A stretch of DNA of 64,000 bases from Trichosphaerium sp. ATCC 40318 (taxonomy: Eukaryota > Discosea > Flabellinia > Trichosidae). The notes beneath the pieces were generated by a model, which worked only from the letters and a program-made list of their open reading frames with translations, ran no database searches and was not told the origin of the DNA. This document shows positions 43,363 to 54,193 of this stretch, in pieces (within the stretch, counting starts at the first letter, position 1; the number at the start of each line of letters is the position of its first letter). Both the position numbers and the translations under genes were made by a program. The stretch covers positions 543,117-607,116 of the forward strand of contig JALMLS010000228.1 of the NCBI GenBank assembly GCA_038496445.1, in the 5' to 3' direction.

Positions 43363-43690
43363 TTGGCGACTGAGTCGAGTCAGTCAAAAGTCGACTCTTT
43401 AACACCACTAGTGGTAAGTGTGAGTTCAAGTGTGGCAGCATCATGCACAGAAGAACTATTCGAACAGAATTGGATCAAGATTCTAGTACTAGTGTACACC
43501 GGATTAGCTCCTTTGGCGATAAAACCTAAGTTGCTTTGCACCTCAACACTTCTTTATGACTTATTTCTACTTTTCTTGTACACCTCAGCAAATAACTCAA
43601 AAAAATTTGACAAGTCCACATTAACTTCTGACAGTTTTCCAAGCAATCCAGGGGATCTAAGTATGAGTATCTCCACAGTGGGTTAGTGGA
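43363..43690. other. Coding-like segment, strand undecided
   Basis: Plus strand: 107-codon open frame with a membrane-like stretch (LLYDLFLLFLYTSAN). Minus strand: two exon-like blocks (RSPGLLGKLSEVNVDLSNFF, VQSNLGFIAKGANPVYTSTR, DAATLELTLTTSGVKEST) joined by a GTGTAC...TTGAG intron. The minus reading looks more protein-like and would place it upstream of the gene at 41229-42600. Confidence 0.3.
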
Positions 43691-43739
43691 TTACTGCTTC
43701 CAACAAATTCAAAGAATATATTGTGTTGTGCATTTTAAT

Positions 43740-44215
43740 CAAAACTCACGTGAAAACCCTTACATTGATGATTTCAAGTTACAACAAGGTTAAACTAACA
43801 ACCATCCTTTCTTGCATAAGCGTTACAACAAGACACAGCATACATGCTATTTGGTGCTCAAATACCACGTGAAGTAGGATACAAATACTTTCAATACAAT
43901 TCTCCCTCCACACAGCCAGCAACTCTGCACCAAGGCTCGCTTATTGTTTTTTGTAGTAACTAATCGTTTGTATTAGGCTCAATACAAGCGTTATATATGC
44001 ACATCAAACGTTTAAAAGGATAACTGGACGCAGGTATCATTGAGACTCCTTTGAAGTTTTCATATCATCCTTTTTATTGTTTACATGCTAATTATGCGTA
44101 GGAATTACCATCTCAGCCACAATATCTTCTATTCTCTTGGTATAAAAGCAGAGGTACGTCAATACTGGGTTTAAGCACGTTCCACGTGAACAGGTTTTGG
44201 AATTCTACTTTTTTT
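43740..44215 (+). repeat. Dispersed repeat R2, copy C
   Basis: Aligns with the reverse complement of 9122-9563 from AAAACTCACGTGAAAACCC to GGAATTCTAC. The left half of the palindrome has lost its CACGTG here, while AAATACCACGTGAAG is kept. Confidence 0.8.
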
Positions 44216-44517
44216 TTATTTTTCTCAGTTAAGGAATTCTTGCTTTGTTCTATGGTTTCGCAGATCTTCAACAAATTTGCATTGCAAGTAAACCTTTTGT
44301 TGTTTTTCATCTGTTATGGTTTTGTTTAAGCTGCTTCTGTGCAGCCTGGGTACTAGTGATGGCAGTCCCTTCACGTACGTAGTTTATATTGTTGACCTTC
44401 TGGTTTGCTCTAACGTAGCCATGTAGGGACACGGGAAGCTTCTCGGCACCCATATTACGCTTTTTTTACTAAATAGTTTGTTATAAAATACTAATTATCA
44501 TCTGCAAACAGTACTAA

Positions 44518-45480
44518 ATGGCAACGAGTGCTGGTTCACGTGGAAACTGCCAAACCCTTTTAGAACTAAAGCGTTTCAGCTGAAATGCTTTGTTCCTGTT
44601 GAACACTACGCAGGCACGTTTGTTTAGTGGCTTTTTTGCTTTAAATTAGCGGTTTTCTCTACAATTGAGAAGCATTTTTGTGGCTTTTTTGACTCGTTGT
44701 AATTTCTAATTTCTTGTAGACGATCTAAAAAATATGGCGTTATACAAAAGAGCGTATAACGAGGGTTGTTTCCTTAACGCTGCTCGTCAGTTAGCTGGCA
44801 CACTGACGCTCGAAGACATTGGTGGCTTTCTGGTTTCAGACTTTTACGCCACTACAAGCTGTACACCAACCAAACGGCATCGGTAGCCGACCGAACCATA
44901 GTGTACGCCTATTGAAATTACATTAACTTTACGCCTAGATTTCACATCTCCAAGAATAACAAAAGACCTAACTGTTATGGCTATTGAACACTGGCTCCGT
45001 CACCCTCATATAGTCCTTAAAATACGGGGATTATCACTGAAGCAGTGGATGGTCACTGTTTATTCAACAGTTTGTTTCTACAAACTGGTTCGAGGCCTAG
45101 TGTCGACCTAGAAGCTCCTGGAGCTGTCAATCAAATTTTAAACGAATATGCTTTGAGAGTTTTTGCTTTATTCGCAGATCTCGTTGAAGCTGGGATATAG
45201 GTTTTGCTATTTTCTTGCTTGTCTAACGTGTATTGGGAGACATAATCGGACAATATAAGCAAAAAATCAGAGAATGCTTGGAATGTACGACAAATAAGTT
45301 TCGATAATTTCTGCTTTAGGGATCATTATAGATGCTTGCGACATGTTTTAGAGCATGCGATTACGATGCTAACGCTATTCGTTTTGACTATAGCTTTGAT
45401 AAAGAAAAGTTAAGCATGGTGACTTGTGCTACTATTGAGTGCAATTTTAAGCCGTAAGTGGACACCAATAATCGAACGCT
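44518..45480 (+). pseudogene. Decayed paralogue of the nuclear-protein gene at 25699
   Basis: Starts MATSAGSRGNCQTLLELKRF at 44518, then an exon MALYKRAYNEGCFLNAARQL ... LVSDFYATTSCTPTKRHR that parallels STESCRTPKR of the 25699 gene. The following intron ends CGCCTAG before ATTTCACATCTCC, matching CGCCTAG-ATTTTGTATCTCT there. After the splice the frame closes within about 20 codons, while another frame (VMAIEHWLRHPHIVL, like MKLKEWLDTGAWKL) continues, so the gene is probably broken. The homology is modest and is judged by eye. Confidence 0.4.
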
Positions 45481-45639
45481 CTCTGTACATTATTCTATGG
45501 TTTTTGAAAAACTCTTTTCAATTTTTGATCAACGAGGTACTGGCTTTGGAGGTTTGCTAGATAAGTCTTTTCTTGTTATTTAGGTTCTTGTGTGTAGCTT
45601 TGGTTGTTCTTCTCCTCGCGAAAAGAAATATCGTGGCAT

Positions 45640-46610
45640 AAATGTGCCTTTATTGCTAACCCCTTTGTCATAGGATCTTATAGCACTTCTTAAATTAGCA
45701 CTTCTTATAAATAGCACTTCTTTGAAATAGCTCTTCTTCAATAACCTGAAATAGCTTCCAAAAAATAAAATACATTATACAATTTGCTTACGTTCTAGGT
45801 ACTTGGTCTTGGCAATCACTCTTGGCACTCACTTTGCAATCGGTACGTCCTACTTTGTTTTTTTTGGTTTTTGAAGTACTAACACCTTCTTTTTTATGTT
45901 CTCACTCTTTTGGCAGTCACTCTTGGCATTCACTTTGGACGCTCGCTCTTAGCAATCTGTCTTGGTATTTACTCTTGAAGCTCACTTGTAGCACTATGTC
46001 TTTCGATTGCGTTGCGATTGGTATGTCTCAACTTTCTTGATTTGAACCATTCTAACTTTGTGTTTATGACTTTGCTCTTTGTTTTGGCACATGTTTGGCA
46101 CTCTCTTTGATCATTTTCCCTCAAGTACGCCCTTTTTTTTTGTTGAATTGAATACACTTTGTCTTTTGTTATTTCCTCACTTCTTAAGCCTATTTAGGCT
46201 TGCTACATTTGATAATTTACTCAGATGACGTTAATCGTTCTTTTCCACACAAGTCAACATCACTTGCAACAAGCTCGAACAACAATTTTATTCATTACAA
46301 AGCTTCTATATAAAATGCTCAAGGTTCTAGATGATCACTTACGTAACTGTGCCTATAATAAATTGTTTTTACTCTGCTACATTGCCCTTTGTTAGTAAGT
46401 TTTATTTGCCTTATTGTACCTGATGATCTCGCATCATTGGAATCTATGACATGGTATTTATCTAACACTGTTGAACGGTAAAGGTCTTTTGACACTTTTA
46501 GCTTAGGCAATAGTCAGTGGAGGTTGCGTTTAATGTCAATGGACCAGCAACCGTTTATCCCACATTGTGAGCTAAAAACTATAAGACATGGAAGATATAA
46601 ACACTTATTC
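45640..46610 (+). repeat. Dispersed repeat R1, copy 3
   Basis: Shares with 17455-18105 the CATAGGATCTTATAGCACTT, ATAACCTGAAATAGCTTCC, ATACAATTTGCTTACG and CGTTTATCCCACATTG landmarks. It is longer, more divergent internally and its hairpin near 46005 is worn (GATTGCGTTGCGATT). Confidence 0.8.
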
Positions 46611-47520
46611 GTGTTGCGTTAGAGCCACCGAGATGTTAGTCTTCCCCAACAAGTCTTGCTTGCTCACAAGTCATTCATCTAGCATGTAGAATCACCTGAA
46701 AGCGTAAAATTTTGTCAAAAAAAAAGTGTAAATTCTGTTAACTTTTCAATCTTGCGCTTGCTTAGGTCTTCCTAGAAGCGTGTGAACGAGGTATTCAATC
46801 TCATTAGCAAACACAAGGGATTAATACGTAATTTTGTCTCTGCACAGCACTCTAAGAAAGTTCTGTAGTTCTCTAGCATGTTGCCTACAGAGAATCCTAC
46901 CGACTGTCAGGAGCCGATTCTAGTGCCTTGTCCATTGCTTCTTGGCACTTGTTCCGTGATACTTTTCCTCCTTGATTAATCACTTTGCAGTGGTATTGAC
47001 CTGAAGGCGCTTGGAAGGCTGTCACAGGCCTGCTTAAGGTATTTGATGGAAGACGTCATAAGCACAAAACAAGAAAAATTCAGCAATTTTCAACAGTTGG
47101 TACACATAAAAACCCTGACGCTGCTAAGGAGGGGTCGCGTGTTCAGTATGTTTTATTTAGTTACAAGGCACATGCTAACTTGTTTTTACTGCTTCTATAT
47201 CGCATACCACACATTTACATATTGCCTTCATACCAGACAGAGCATTTAAAATGCTACAACACAACGACAAATTCAAATTTACCCAGCAACTTTGATTGGC
47301 GTTGACATGAGTAGGAGATGTGAACAAATACGTTTTAGCGCTGTTGCGCAGGTTTTGCTTCTTTTGAGGTGTCAAGCTCTTTAACATTTGTTTGAATGGC
47401 ACATTGTGATTAAAGAGCAATGCTTATGGCTTTACAACCATTAGTACAACAGTAAAGTACAACAAGACTTGTACGCAAAAAATACGCTTAATTTCTGACC
47501 AAACTTAATTTCGCGGCACA
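46611..47520. other. No gene recognised
   Basis: Short ORFs at 47043-47249 (+) and 47175-47420 (-) overlap antiparallel; neither carries a motif. Confidence 0.4.
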
Positions 47521-49529
47521 TTGTTCGCACTGTTCGCATCAAATATAAACGTTATACCTCCACCTACAAAGCTTTACGGTACTAGTTTTACTTTTGCAAT
47601 TGATGATGGTACCGTGCGCCTAAACAGCTCTAAATTGGCAAAAAGGAGCAATGAACGCGTTACCACCCAACATCCCTACATAACCGCTCTTTTGCTAATT
47701 AACTAACTTTTAACCAGGACGATGTCTATTTTAGGACGGAAACGGTACCTCTCTTACGCTAAAACAACTTACTTATTTGTAGACCTTTACAAGGCAAGGA
47801 GGGCAATGTGCAATCCAAAAAGCAGAAGCAATCAATGACAAATATAGTACGGTAATAATTGATTCAAAACCATCTTTTAATTTACTTTAGCAAAAAATAC
47901 AGAAAATGATTGCAGTACGTTGTTACTTTTGTGGTTTGCCATTGTCTCTGTTGATTATTTAAAGTCTGGAGAGCTACATCCACCTCTGGTACTGGAACCC
48001 GCAACAGCCAATCGTATGTCAATTATTTGCTTTTGTTTTTTTTTGTTTCTATGAAATTGGTGAAACGTATTTATTTATACATGCAAAGTTAAGGACCACT
48101 ATGGGAACAATTGTGTTAGTATAGCAAAGAACTATACTGAACAGATGGAAAGATATTCATCTTCAACTTACAACGTAGAACCAAACCACAAAAATGTTGC
48201 ACTTCCTGAGGATCTTAAAAATTGCCGAAAATTGGTGGTACAATTCTAAACAACTAATTGTTTTTCTTGCTAATCTTTTCGTAGCATAAGTACTTGTTCC
48301 ACTACCCTTGTTTTACCAAAGAAGAAATACAGCTTTTACATACAGTTCTCTCTCAGTTTGCAACGTATGTAGAAGAACTGCTGTGAGTATCTAATTTTTA
48401 TAACTAGGAAATGGTACAACGATTTAGGTACTGCTAGAAGTGGGTGTGAAAAGTTTCGGAGAGAGAGATCTGCATTTGAGGCACAGGTACAAAGGCAATT
48501 TTGACTGCTTCTAATAAGTGTAAGCTGCACTTTCAAATCTTAAAGTTACTTTGGTACAAGTTGTCTGTTAGCCAACAAAACGCTATAAATTATGAGTTTA
48601 TTCCTATTTGCTGCTATGGATATGGAGACCAACTTGCATTCTTGTATGCACTGCCATTGTTGTTTTTTAATACTAATCAATACAATAGAAATTCTCGTGT
48701 ACGATTTATGACAATGGGCTACAATGGAGCAATAAATGATCAGGTATTGGGCAGCCAAGGCAAAATTATGATCAACTTCATAAACACACAGCCGTTTGAA
48801 CCTGTATCAAGAGACATCACTGATACTTTTAAAACCATAGCAAATACTTATTTCAGTTCGGTACTGGTAAACAATGTTGCAATATTATTAACAGATTCTC
48901 AGAAAAAGTATAAAGGCCACTCTTATTTCAAAAAGCTGTCATTGTTTCTGCACCGTCTCGGCACTGACTTTCTTTGTAAAGAAGAAACAAAATACAAGAA
49001 CACATGTGTTCACTTGGATTTACTTTCTCCTTTCACAACCTTGAAAAACTGGGGAGCCCTTACTGGTACGCCAATGCACATTGTTTTTTTTATTTTGAAC
49101 TTACTCTATTTATCACCAGCTGAGGAGACAAAAATGAATGAAACATTTTCACATTTGGTTCGTCATAGAATATCTCAACTCCAGCCGGATGTTGTATTCA
49201 TGAGCTTATCAGAAATGCCTATTCATTGTGTTTTTGAGTGTGAACCTTTCCAGATTGTGCCTAAGTGCTTTGTTCAAAAGAACAAGAAACTATTTAAATT
49301 GCATTATTCTGTAATTTCAGTACCACAACCAAACAACAGTGTACACCGCTTCTTAGCATTTCAAATGCCTCCCCTACATACACCATTAGGGGGTCTTTCA
49401 GATAAAGAAGTTGTTCTGTGGGGTACTGAAGTAAACAATTTTGTTAAGCAGTTTTGTAAAAGCAAACATCCTAAATACAAGGCTCTCGCGCGCAGGCTAA
49501 AGACAAGACACACTTGGTGTAATCACTAA
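47521..49529 (+). CDS. Large uncharacterised protein
   Basis: Exons in order: AMIAVRC-type cysteine segment near 47900; KDHYGNNCVSIAKNYTEQME; HKNVALPEDLKNCRKL; HYPCFTKEEIQLLHTVLSQF; ATYVEELLKWYNDLGTARSG; then a long nearly intronless stretch from about 48550: YEFIPICCYGYGDQLAFLYA, RVRFMTMGYNGAINDQVLGS, FFKKLS-type helix YFKKLSLFLHRLGTDFL, one intron at 49068-49120, ISQLQPDVVFMSLSEMPIHC, KHPKYKALARRLKTRH, stop at 49529. An AATAAA signal follows at 49570. No signal peptide or known domain was recognised. The 5' exons are uncertain. Composition is typical of a globular soluble protein. Confidence 0.55.
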
Positions 49530-49645
49530 TACATTTGACTGCATATTAATTAAAGTTTTAATTTCATCAATAAACTCTATGTGCTGCATAACACTGATTC
49601 ATAATACTAATTGGAATTGAAAAAAAAAACAACCAAACGCTACAA

Positions 49646-50210
49646 TCCAGTAGGAAAAATCCAAGAAAGTGCTACAAGGATGGTAATAAAAGGGAATGAA
49701 GACAGTGTAATTACAAGTATGACATATCGGGTAGCTAAACAAACCTGTTTTTCATGAAGAGCCGGATTTTCCGTTTCCGCGTAGTTTACATGAAGAGCTT
49801 GTTGAACTTTGACAACACAAATATCACTTGCAATACTAGCTGATCCTTATATGGGCGTTTCTACGCTTGGTACTCCAAAGTAACTCTTTTGAATAAGGTA
49901 GTTTGTTTGAACGCGTTCATGCCTGAACTTTAAGTTATGGTGATTTTGTTTGATTTCCAGTGGATAGTCACTCCGACTATCAATAACTCCGTACCACTAA
50001 CAGAAGGGATAATCTAACTTGTTGCCGATAAAGGACAATACATTCGCTATTACAGCTCCAGCCTGCGAAAAAACAAGCATAAAACATACCAGCAAGAAGT
50101 CGATAAGCAACAAGTAAGAATTGATGTGAAATGAACATCTCCGAGTAGTTAAATGCAATGTTATAGTGAGTGTCTACAAAATAGTGTTGGTGTTTGTACA
50201 AAACCATCAA
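49646..50210 (-). pseudogene. Possible small membrane protein with in-frame stops
   Basis: Minus-strand frame reads MMVLYKHQHYFVDTHYNIAF, later WYGVIDSRSDYPLEIKQNHH, KVQQALHVNYAETENPALHE and a C-terminal helix (YVILVITLSSFPFITILVAL) to TAG 49646. One TAG (probably within an intron GTAATAGCG...CTGTTAG) and one TAA near 49853 (between ETPI and GSASI) interrupt it. The TAA is not removed by any intron I could find. It is either decayed or carries an error. Confidence 0.4.
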
Positions 50211-50562
50211 GTAGGCTTAGGAATATAGGGATGGGGATTGAGAATGTTCAAACGTAAAAATAAATTGAGAATTTTTTGAGACAGGATAGCCTCCGTTTAC
50301 CACTCACAAAAAAATTTTGCACCACTTCTGCTACTATAATTTAGTACATCAGCAAATGTGTATTGCTGGTGCTGTAATACAAAGGCTTCCCTGAGCATAA
50401 AAAAAAAACATTTTTTACTGTACATGACCTGCAGCAAATGAAATAAATACAGTATTAATGCCTTTCCTGGGTTTGTTAATTGTCAACTTACCCACTGTCT
50501 ACATTATCATGACTGTATTGTACCAAATTGGGAAACTTTTCGCATCATGGGATACAAACTTC

Positions 50563-51423
50563 TGGAGTTATTGTCCGTATCATTCAAGTTTGCTAATCTT
50601 TGCAACTTTTTGCTGTTTGTGACTTTTGGTTTTCGTGTTTAGTCAGATCTGACAGATCTTGCAACTTCTGTTAGTTCTTACAAGATCTTGTTAGTTCTTG
50701 CAAGATCTGTTAAAAACTACAAGATCTGACGGATCTTGTCAGTTCTGGAACAAACTAAATCCGATTGGATACAACGTATACAAATTATTATGACACCACC
50801 AGTGTTCTTAACCCATTATTTATTTGGTACATTAGCTTATGTCTCTGATGACCTCTAAGGTCCAACGATTGTCTCCTATACTCTAAAACTGATTATTTCG
50901 CTACGTTATCCGTGTACATGCAGCGCAAGATACTTTGGAAGCGCTTGGAACTTTCTTTGAGGTTTTAACGTTATCTACTCCTCTTCACGCCTGAATGTGC
51001 CAGTATTCGCGCGTGGTGCTTGTAAGTTAAAATGTAAATAATTATTGATTCGTACTCGTTTTTATGGCTCCTGGGTGAGTAGTAATGAGAGCGCCCTACG
51101 TGAAATACTGAGATCGTCTTGTTAGATGATGTGACTTTTGACACAGTCTTTTTCGTCTTGCCGTAACGTACATAAGGACGGCAAGCAAGGTACATTGCCA
51201 TGAGTTATAGAATGTGATGCATTCACATTGCACTGGTTCTACAGGTTTTTATCAAAGCTGTCAGTTTTTGCTGGAACTATCAAAACTGACAAAATCTGAC
51301 AGAACTTGCAAAAACTAGCAGAACTTACAAGATCTGTCAGTTTTGTTAGTTCTTGCAAGATCTTACACTTTGATACTTCTGCCAAACCTGTCGCAAACTT
51401 GAATGATACGGACAATAACTCCA
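50563..51423. mobile_element. Element with perfect 31-bp terminal inverted repeats
   Basis: Positions 50563-50593 (TGGAGTTATTGTCCGTATCA...) are the exact reverse complement of 51393-51423. Inside each end lies a cluster of short repeats based on GATCTTGCAAGAACTRACA and TCTGACAGATCTTG, arranged in opposite orientation. The centre holds repeat R3 copy 2. No transposase ORF is present, so it is non-autonomous. No clear target duplication was found. Confidence 0.75.
50858..51195 (+). repeat. Dispersed repeat R3, copy 2
   Basis: Counterpart of 22184-22570, nested inside the 861-bp terminal-inverted-repeat element. Confidence 0.75.
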
Positions 51424-51789
51424 AATAAAACAAAAAAAAGTAAAAATGTGATCAACAATTTGGGTGATATCACGTTCTCAGAGTGTAAAACCTGAATATG
51501 GTGGACTCAGGTGTAGCAAGAAATATAGTGAACACACATTTTTGATTTGTAGCCCAGTTTTAATGCTAACGTTCACAACCAAGTCGTAATTCACTAAAAA
51601 AAAATTAGGACTAGTAGCCAGTAAAACTTTGTCAAAACGGCTCCAAAATACTCGCACGTACTATAGACATGCTAAGAGGCTTGTTAGACACACCATAAGC
51701 AAAAAACCACAAAAGACGAAAAACGCAAGTTCAACACGTGTACTAACACACTAAAAACAAGCGATGCGCGTAAACATTCAACAGAAACT
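51424..51789. other. Spacer, no gene recognised
   Basis: AT-rich sequence between the terminal-inverted-repeat element and the next exon-like region. Confidence 0.45.
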
Positions 51790-52777
51790 AAAGTTGTAGT
51801 GGTGCAAGGCAAAAAGTACTCAAGCTCAGAGTTATTGTCAAGTGAAAATTTTCGTGTTCGACAATTGATTTTGAATTGTGTCCTTTTTTGTCCGATACTG
51901 CTTAATTGCCTTGTTTTTTCTCCCCTTCAGGGTTTTACAGGCAATACATTGTATTGTAGTTGCACTAGGGATTGTAAACGACTCCAAAGTAGTATGTGAT
52001 GCCATTCACATGGTTTTGTTGTAAAAACGTGATAAAGAAATTCTTTGTCAAATGTTAAATCTTGGTGACAAGCCCATTTTTTTTCTTTTGTACAACAGAA
52101 AATTGGATTTTGTCCACCTATGAAAGAAGCGTGTAACTTTGTCAAGTTTTTTGGTCAATTTTGCCAACAACAAAACTATCACATAGCATGGAAGAGTGAC
52201 ACGGGGTCATTAGACTGTAAAATGGACGTGTACGCTCTACTCTAACGAAAGAGTTAACACGGAAGTAAAGCTATGAAGTACAGCTAACATTAGCATGAGC
52301 ATACCTTTAGAGTTAAATCCCAAATCACTCGTGAGCCACAGAAAGAAACTTGTCGAATTTAGATACAACGCTAATGTACCTAGCCATACCAGCAATCAAA
52401 TATATAGTCTACCTGTGCCATCTGTTGGAGCCACTGTACATTTTAGTACAATGACATAAACGCTATTGATGCTTTCTATTGTCAGTGCCACATATTCACG
52501 TAGTACATTGTAGGTGATGACGGACATAATTGAACATTGCACATCCTGTTTTAGTTGTAATTATTGCAACTTCAATCCAGAGTATGTATACTACTCTGTA
52601 CGCGTAGAATTAGGCGTCAGGAGTGGATTCGAGCGATATGTCTGCAAGTGGCAAAATCAAGATGAAAGCTTTAAACAATTCTTAAACTCGTTGACACACT
52701 TTAATGACGTATTTTACCAAAAGCGAGTAATAAATGTGAAAAAACGCGAAAGATATGTCTGTGCATATAATACGTAG
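51790..52777 (+). CDS. Uncharacterised cysteine-containing protein
   Basis: Exon-like blocks on the plus strand: KVVVVQGKKYSSSELLSSEN FRVRQLILNC (51790-51880), a block after a CCTTCAG acceptor at 51929, IGFCPPMKEACNFVKFFGQF and QNYHIAWKSDTG (52100-52205), and after ATTGTAG a last exon MTDIIEHCTSCFSCNYCNFN ... VELGVRSGFERYVCKWQNQD ... FLNSLTHFNDVFYQKR to TAG 52777. The CxxCxxCxxC-like cluster could bind metal. No family recognised; the middle exons are uncertain. Confidence 0.4.
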
Positions 52778-52977
52778 CTCTCCCGACTGTAGACTGAGTA
52801 TAATCGTATTACATTGAAGCACAAACTATGGAGTTTTAGGAGTTATAGCCTTGCAGTCATGGGTCTTGAAATAGACACTGAAAGGGAAAGGTGATGAAAG
52901 AAACTCAGTATCAGCAACAAATCGATCTTACGTTACAAAGAAATTAAAACGAAAAAAGAAGAGAATTGTAAAAGAGT

Positions 52978-53850
52978 TTAAATGTAGTACTTGGATTTCA
53001 GGCTTGAATTGAACGCCAACTTTCTCTTGCATCTGTTGAAACAAGCTCTGTAAATTGACACTAGATAGTGTGTTTTGATCTCTTCACTTGTGAGTGCCAA
53101 GCCGCCATAAATAGCAAACTTGACAACTGAAAGAAAAGTAAACTCGAGAGTCAAATTATACGTAAGCACTTACCGATTTGTATCTTAACAAATGTCCAGA
53201 AATAATCAGAGGCGTCAGAGATTACTAATATCAAGTTAAAGTGATTAGCAACTACTCTTGGAGCATCCTTGCTATCAACTGCTTGCAGTCTCTTCCTAAA
53301 GTAAATGAGTAAATATTCAAACAAATCACGGTAAAAATACCTTCTAGATAAGCCTTTGTAACTCGAGCTATCATTTCAAGTAGCACATGGACTGCAGAAT
53401 ATCACCGCAAGATACATCTTCTAGTTGAGGTGGATGAATTCTTTGAAAAAGGGTCAACAATGGTGAAGGTAAGGCTTGGAAATGAAGGTACCTAGAAACC
53501 TCATATTGAATCCTTTGTTTTGCAAGAAAGACAAGAACGCTTTTTGTCTTGGATGAAAGTTCGGTGACTACAAAGCCTCAATCAAAAAATTTACATATTA
53601 CGCGTGACATACGTTAATCTGTTTTTACATTCATTCCATTGGTCATCAAGAAGGTAGAAGAAAGCGTCTAAATAATTGGTATGAAGATTGTTAATAAAAA
53701 GAAGCAAAATACTTACCTGTCACTTCCTATGTACAAGTTCATCATGTCTCCAAATCTTGTCTGATGATAGAGGCTTATTTGGAAACTTCTGTCGTAGAAT
53801 ACTGAGGTATGATTGTTTTGTACAAATGAGCCGACTTTCTACCTTAACAT
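52978..53850 (-). CDS. Uncharacterised helical protein
   Basis: Minus-strand exons read SVFYDRSFQISLYHQTRFGD, DAFFYLLDDQWNECKNRL, VVTELSSKTKSVLVFLAKQR, YLHFQALPSPLLTLFQRIHP, PQLEDVSCGDIL, then across an apparent 25-nt intron (GTCCATGTG...ATGATAG) HSSYKGLSRRKRLQAVDSKD, NHFNLILVISDASDYFWTFV, and FAIYGGLALTSEEIKTHYLV to stop 52978. The 25-nt intron is needed to keep one frame. No domain recognised; 5' end not fixed. Confidence 0.45.
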
Positions 53851-54193
53851 GATGCTGGGTGAGTATTGGTTTTTTTCTTTTTTAGCTTACTTTGAGAACT
53901 AGTAAACAGTCACCATAAACTACTTTACCTACTATAGTAGACGCCCTTGAGTTAACGAAATCCCTTGCTTTTAAATCACCACTGATCACAGGTGCTGCAT
54001 GAAACAGACTTCATTCTAAGAAATTATCTTTCGTAATGATTGCCTTTAGCTTTCATAGCACTTATTGACACATTGGCTTAATATTTTTCCGCCTTGATCT
54101 TCAAATTTATTAACTGGAAGCTGTATCTCCTCAATGGCTAAACATAAACTCAACAAGGGAACCATGGTCATTCATTTGATAAAAACGTACTAT

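Noticed and set aside
49646..50210. Alternative genetic code, from in-frame TAG/TAA here and TGA at 20563
   Set aside because: Well-supported genes end in TAA and TAG at the expected places (isomerase, RhoGEF, PIP kinase, LINE), so local decay, introns or errors explain these better.
50640..51370. CRISPR-like repeats (GATCTTGCAAGAACT...)
   Set aside because: Repeats are irregular, inverted between the two ends and lack uniform spacers; they are subterminal repeats of a terminal-inverted-repeat element in a eukaryote.
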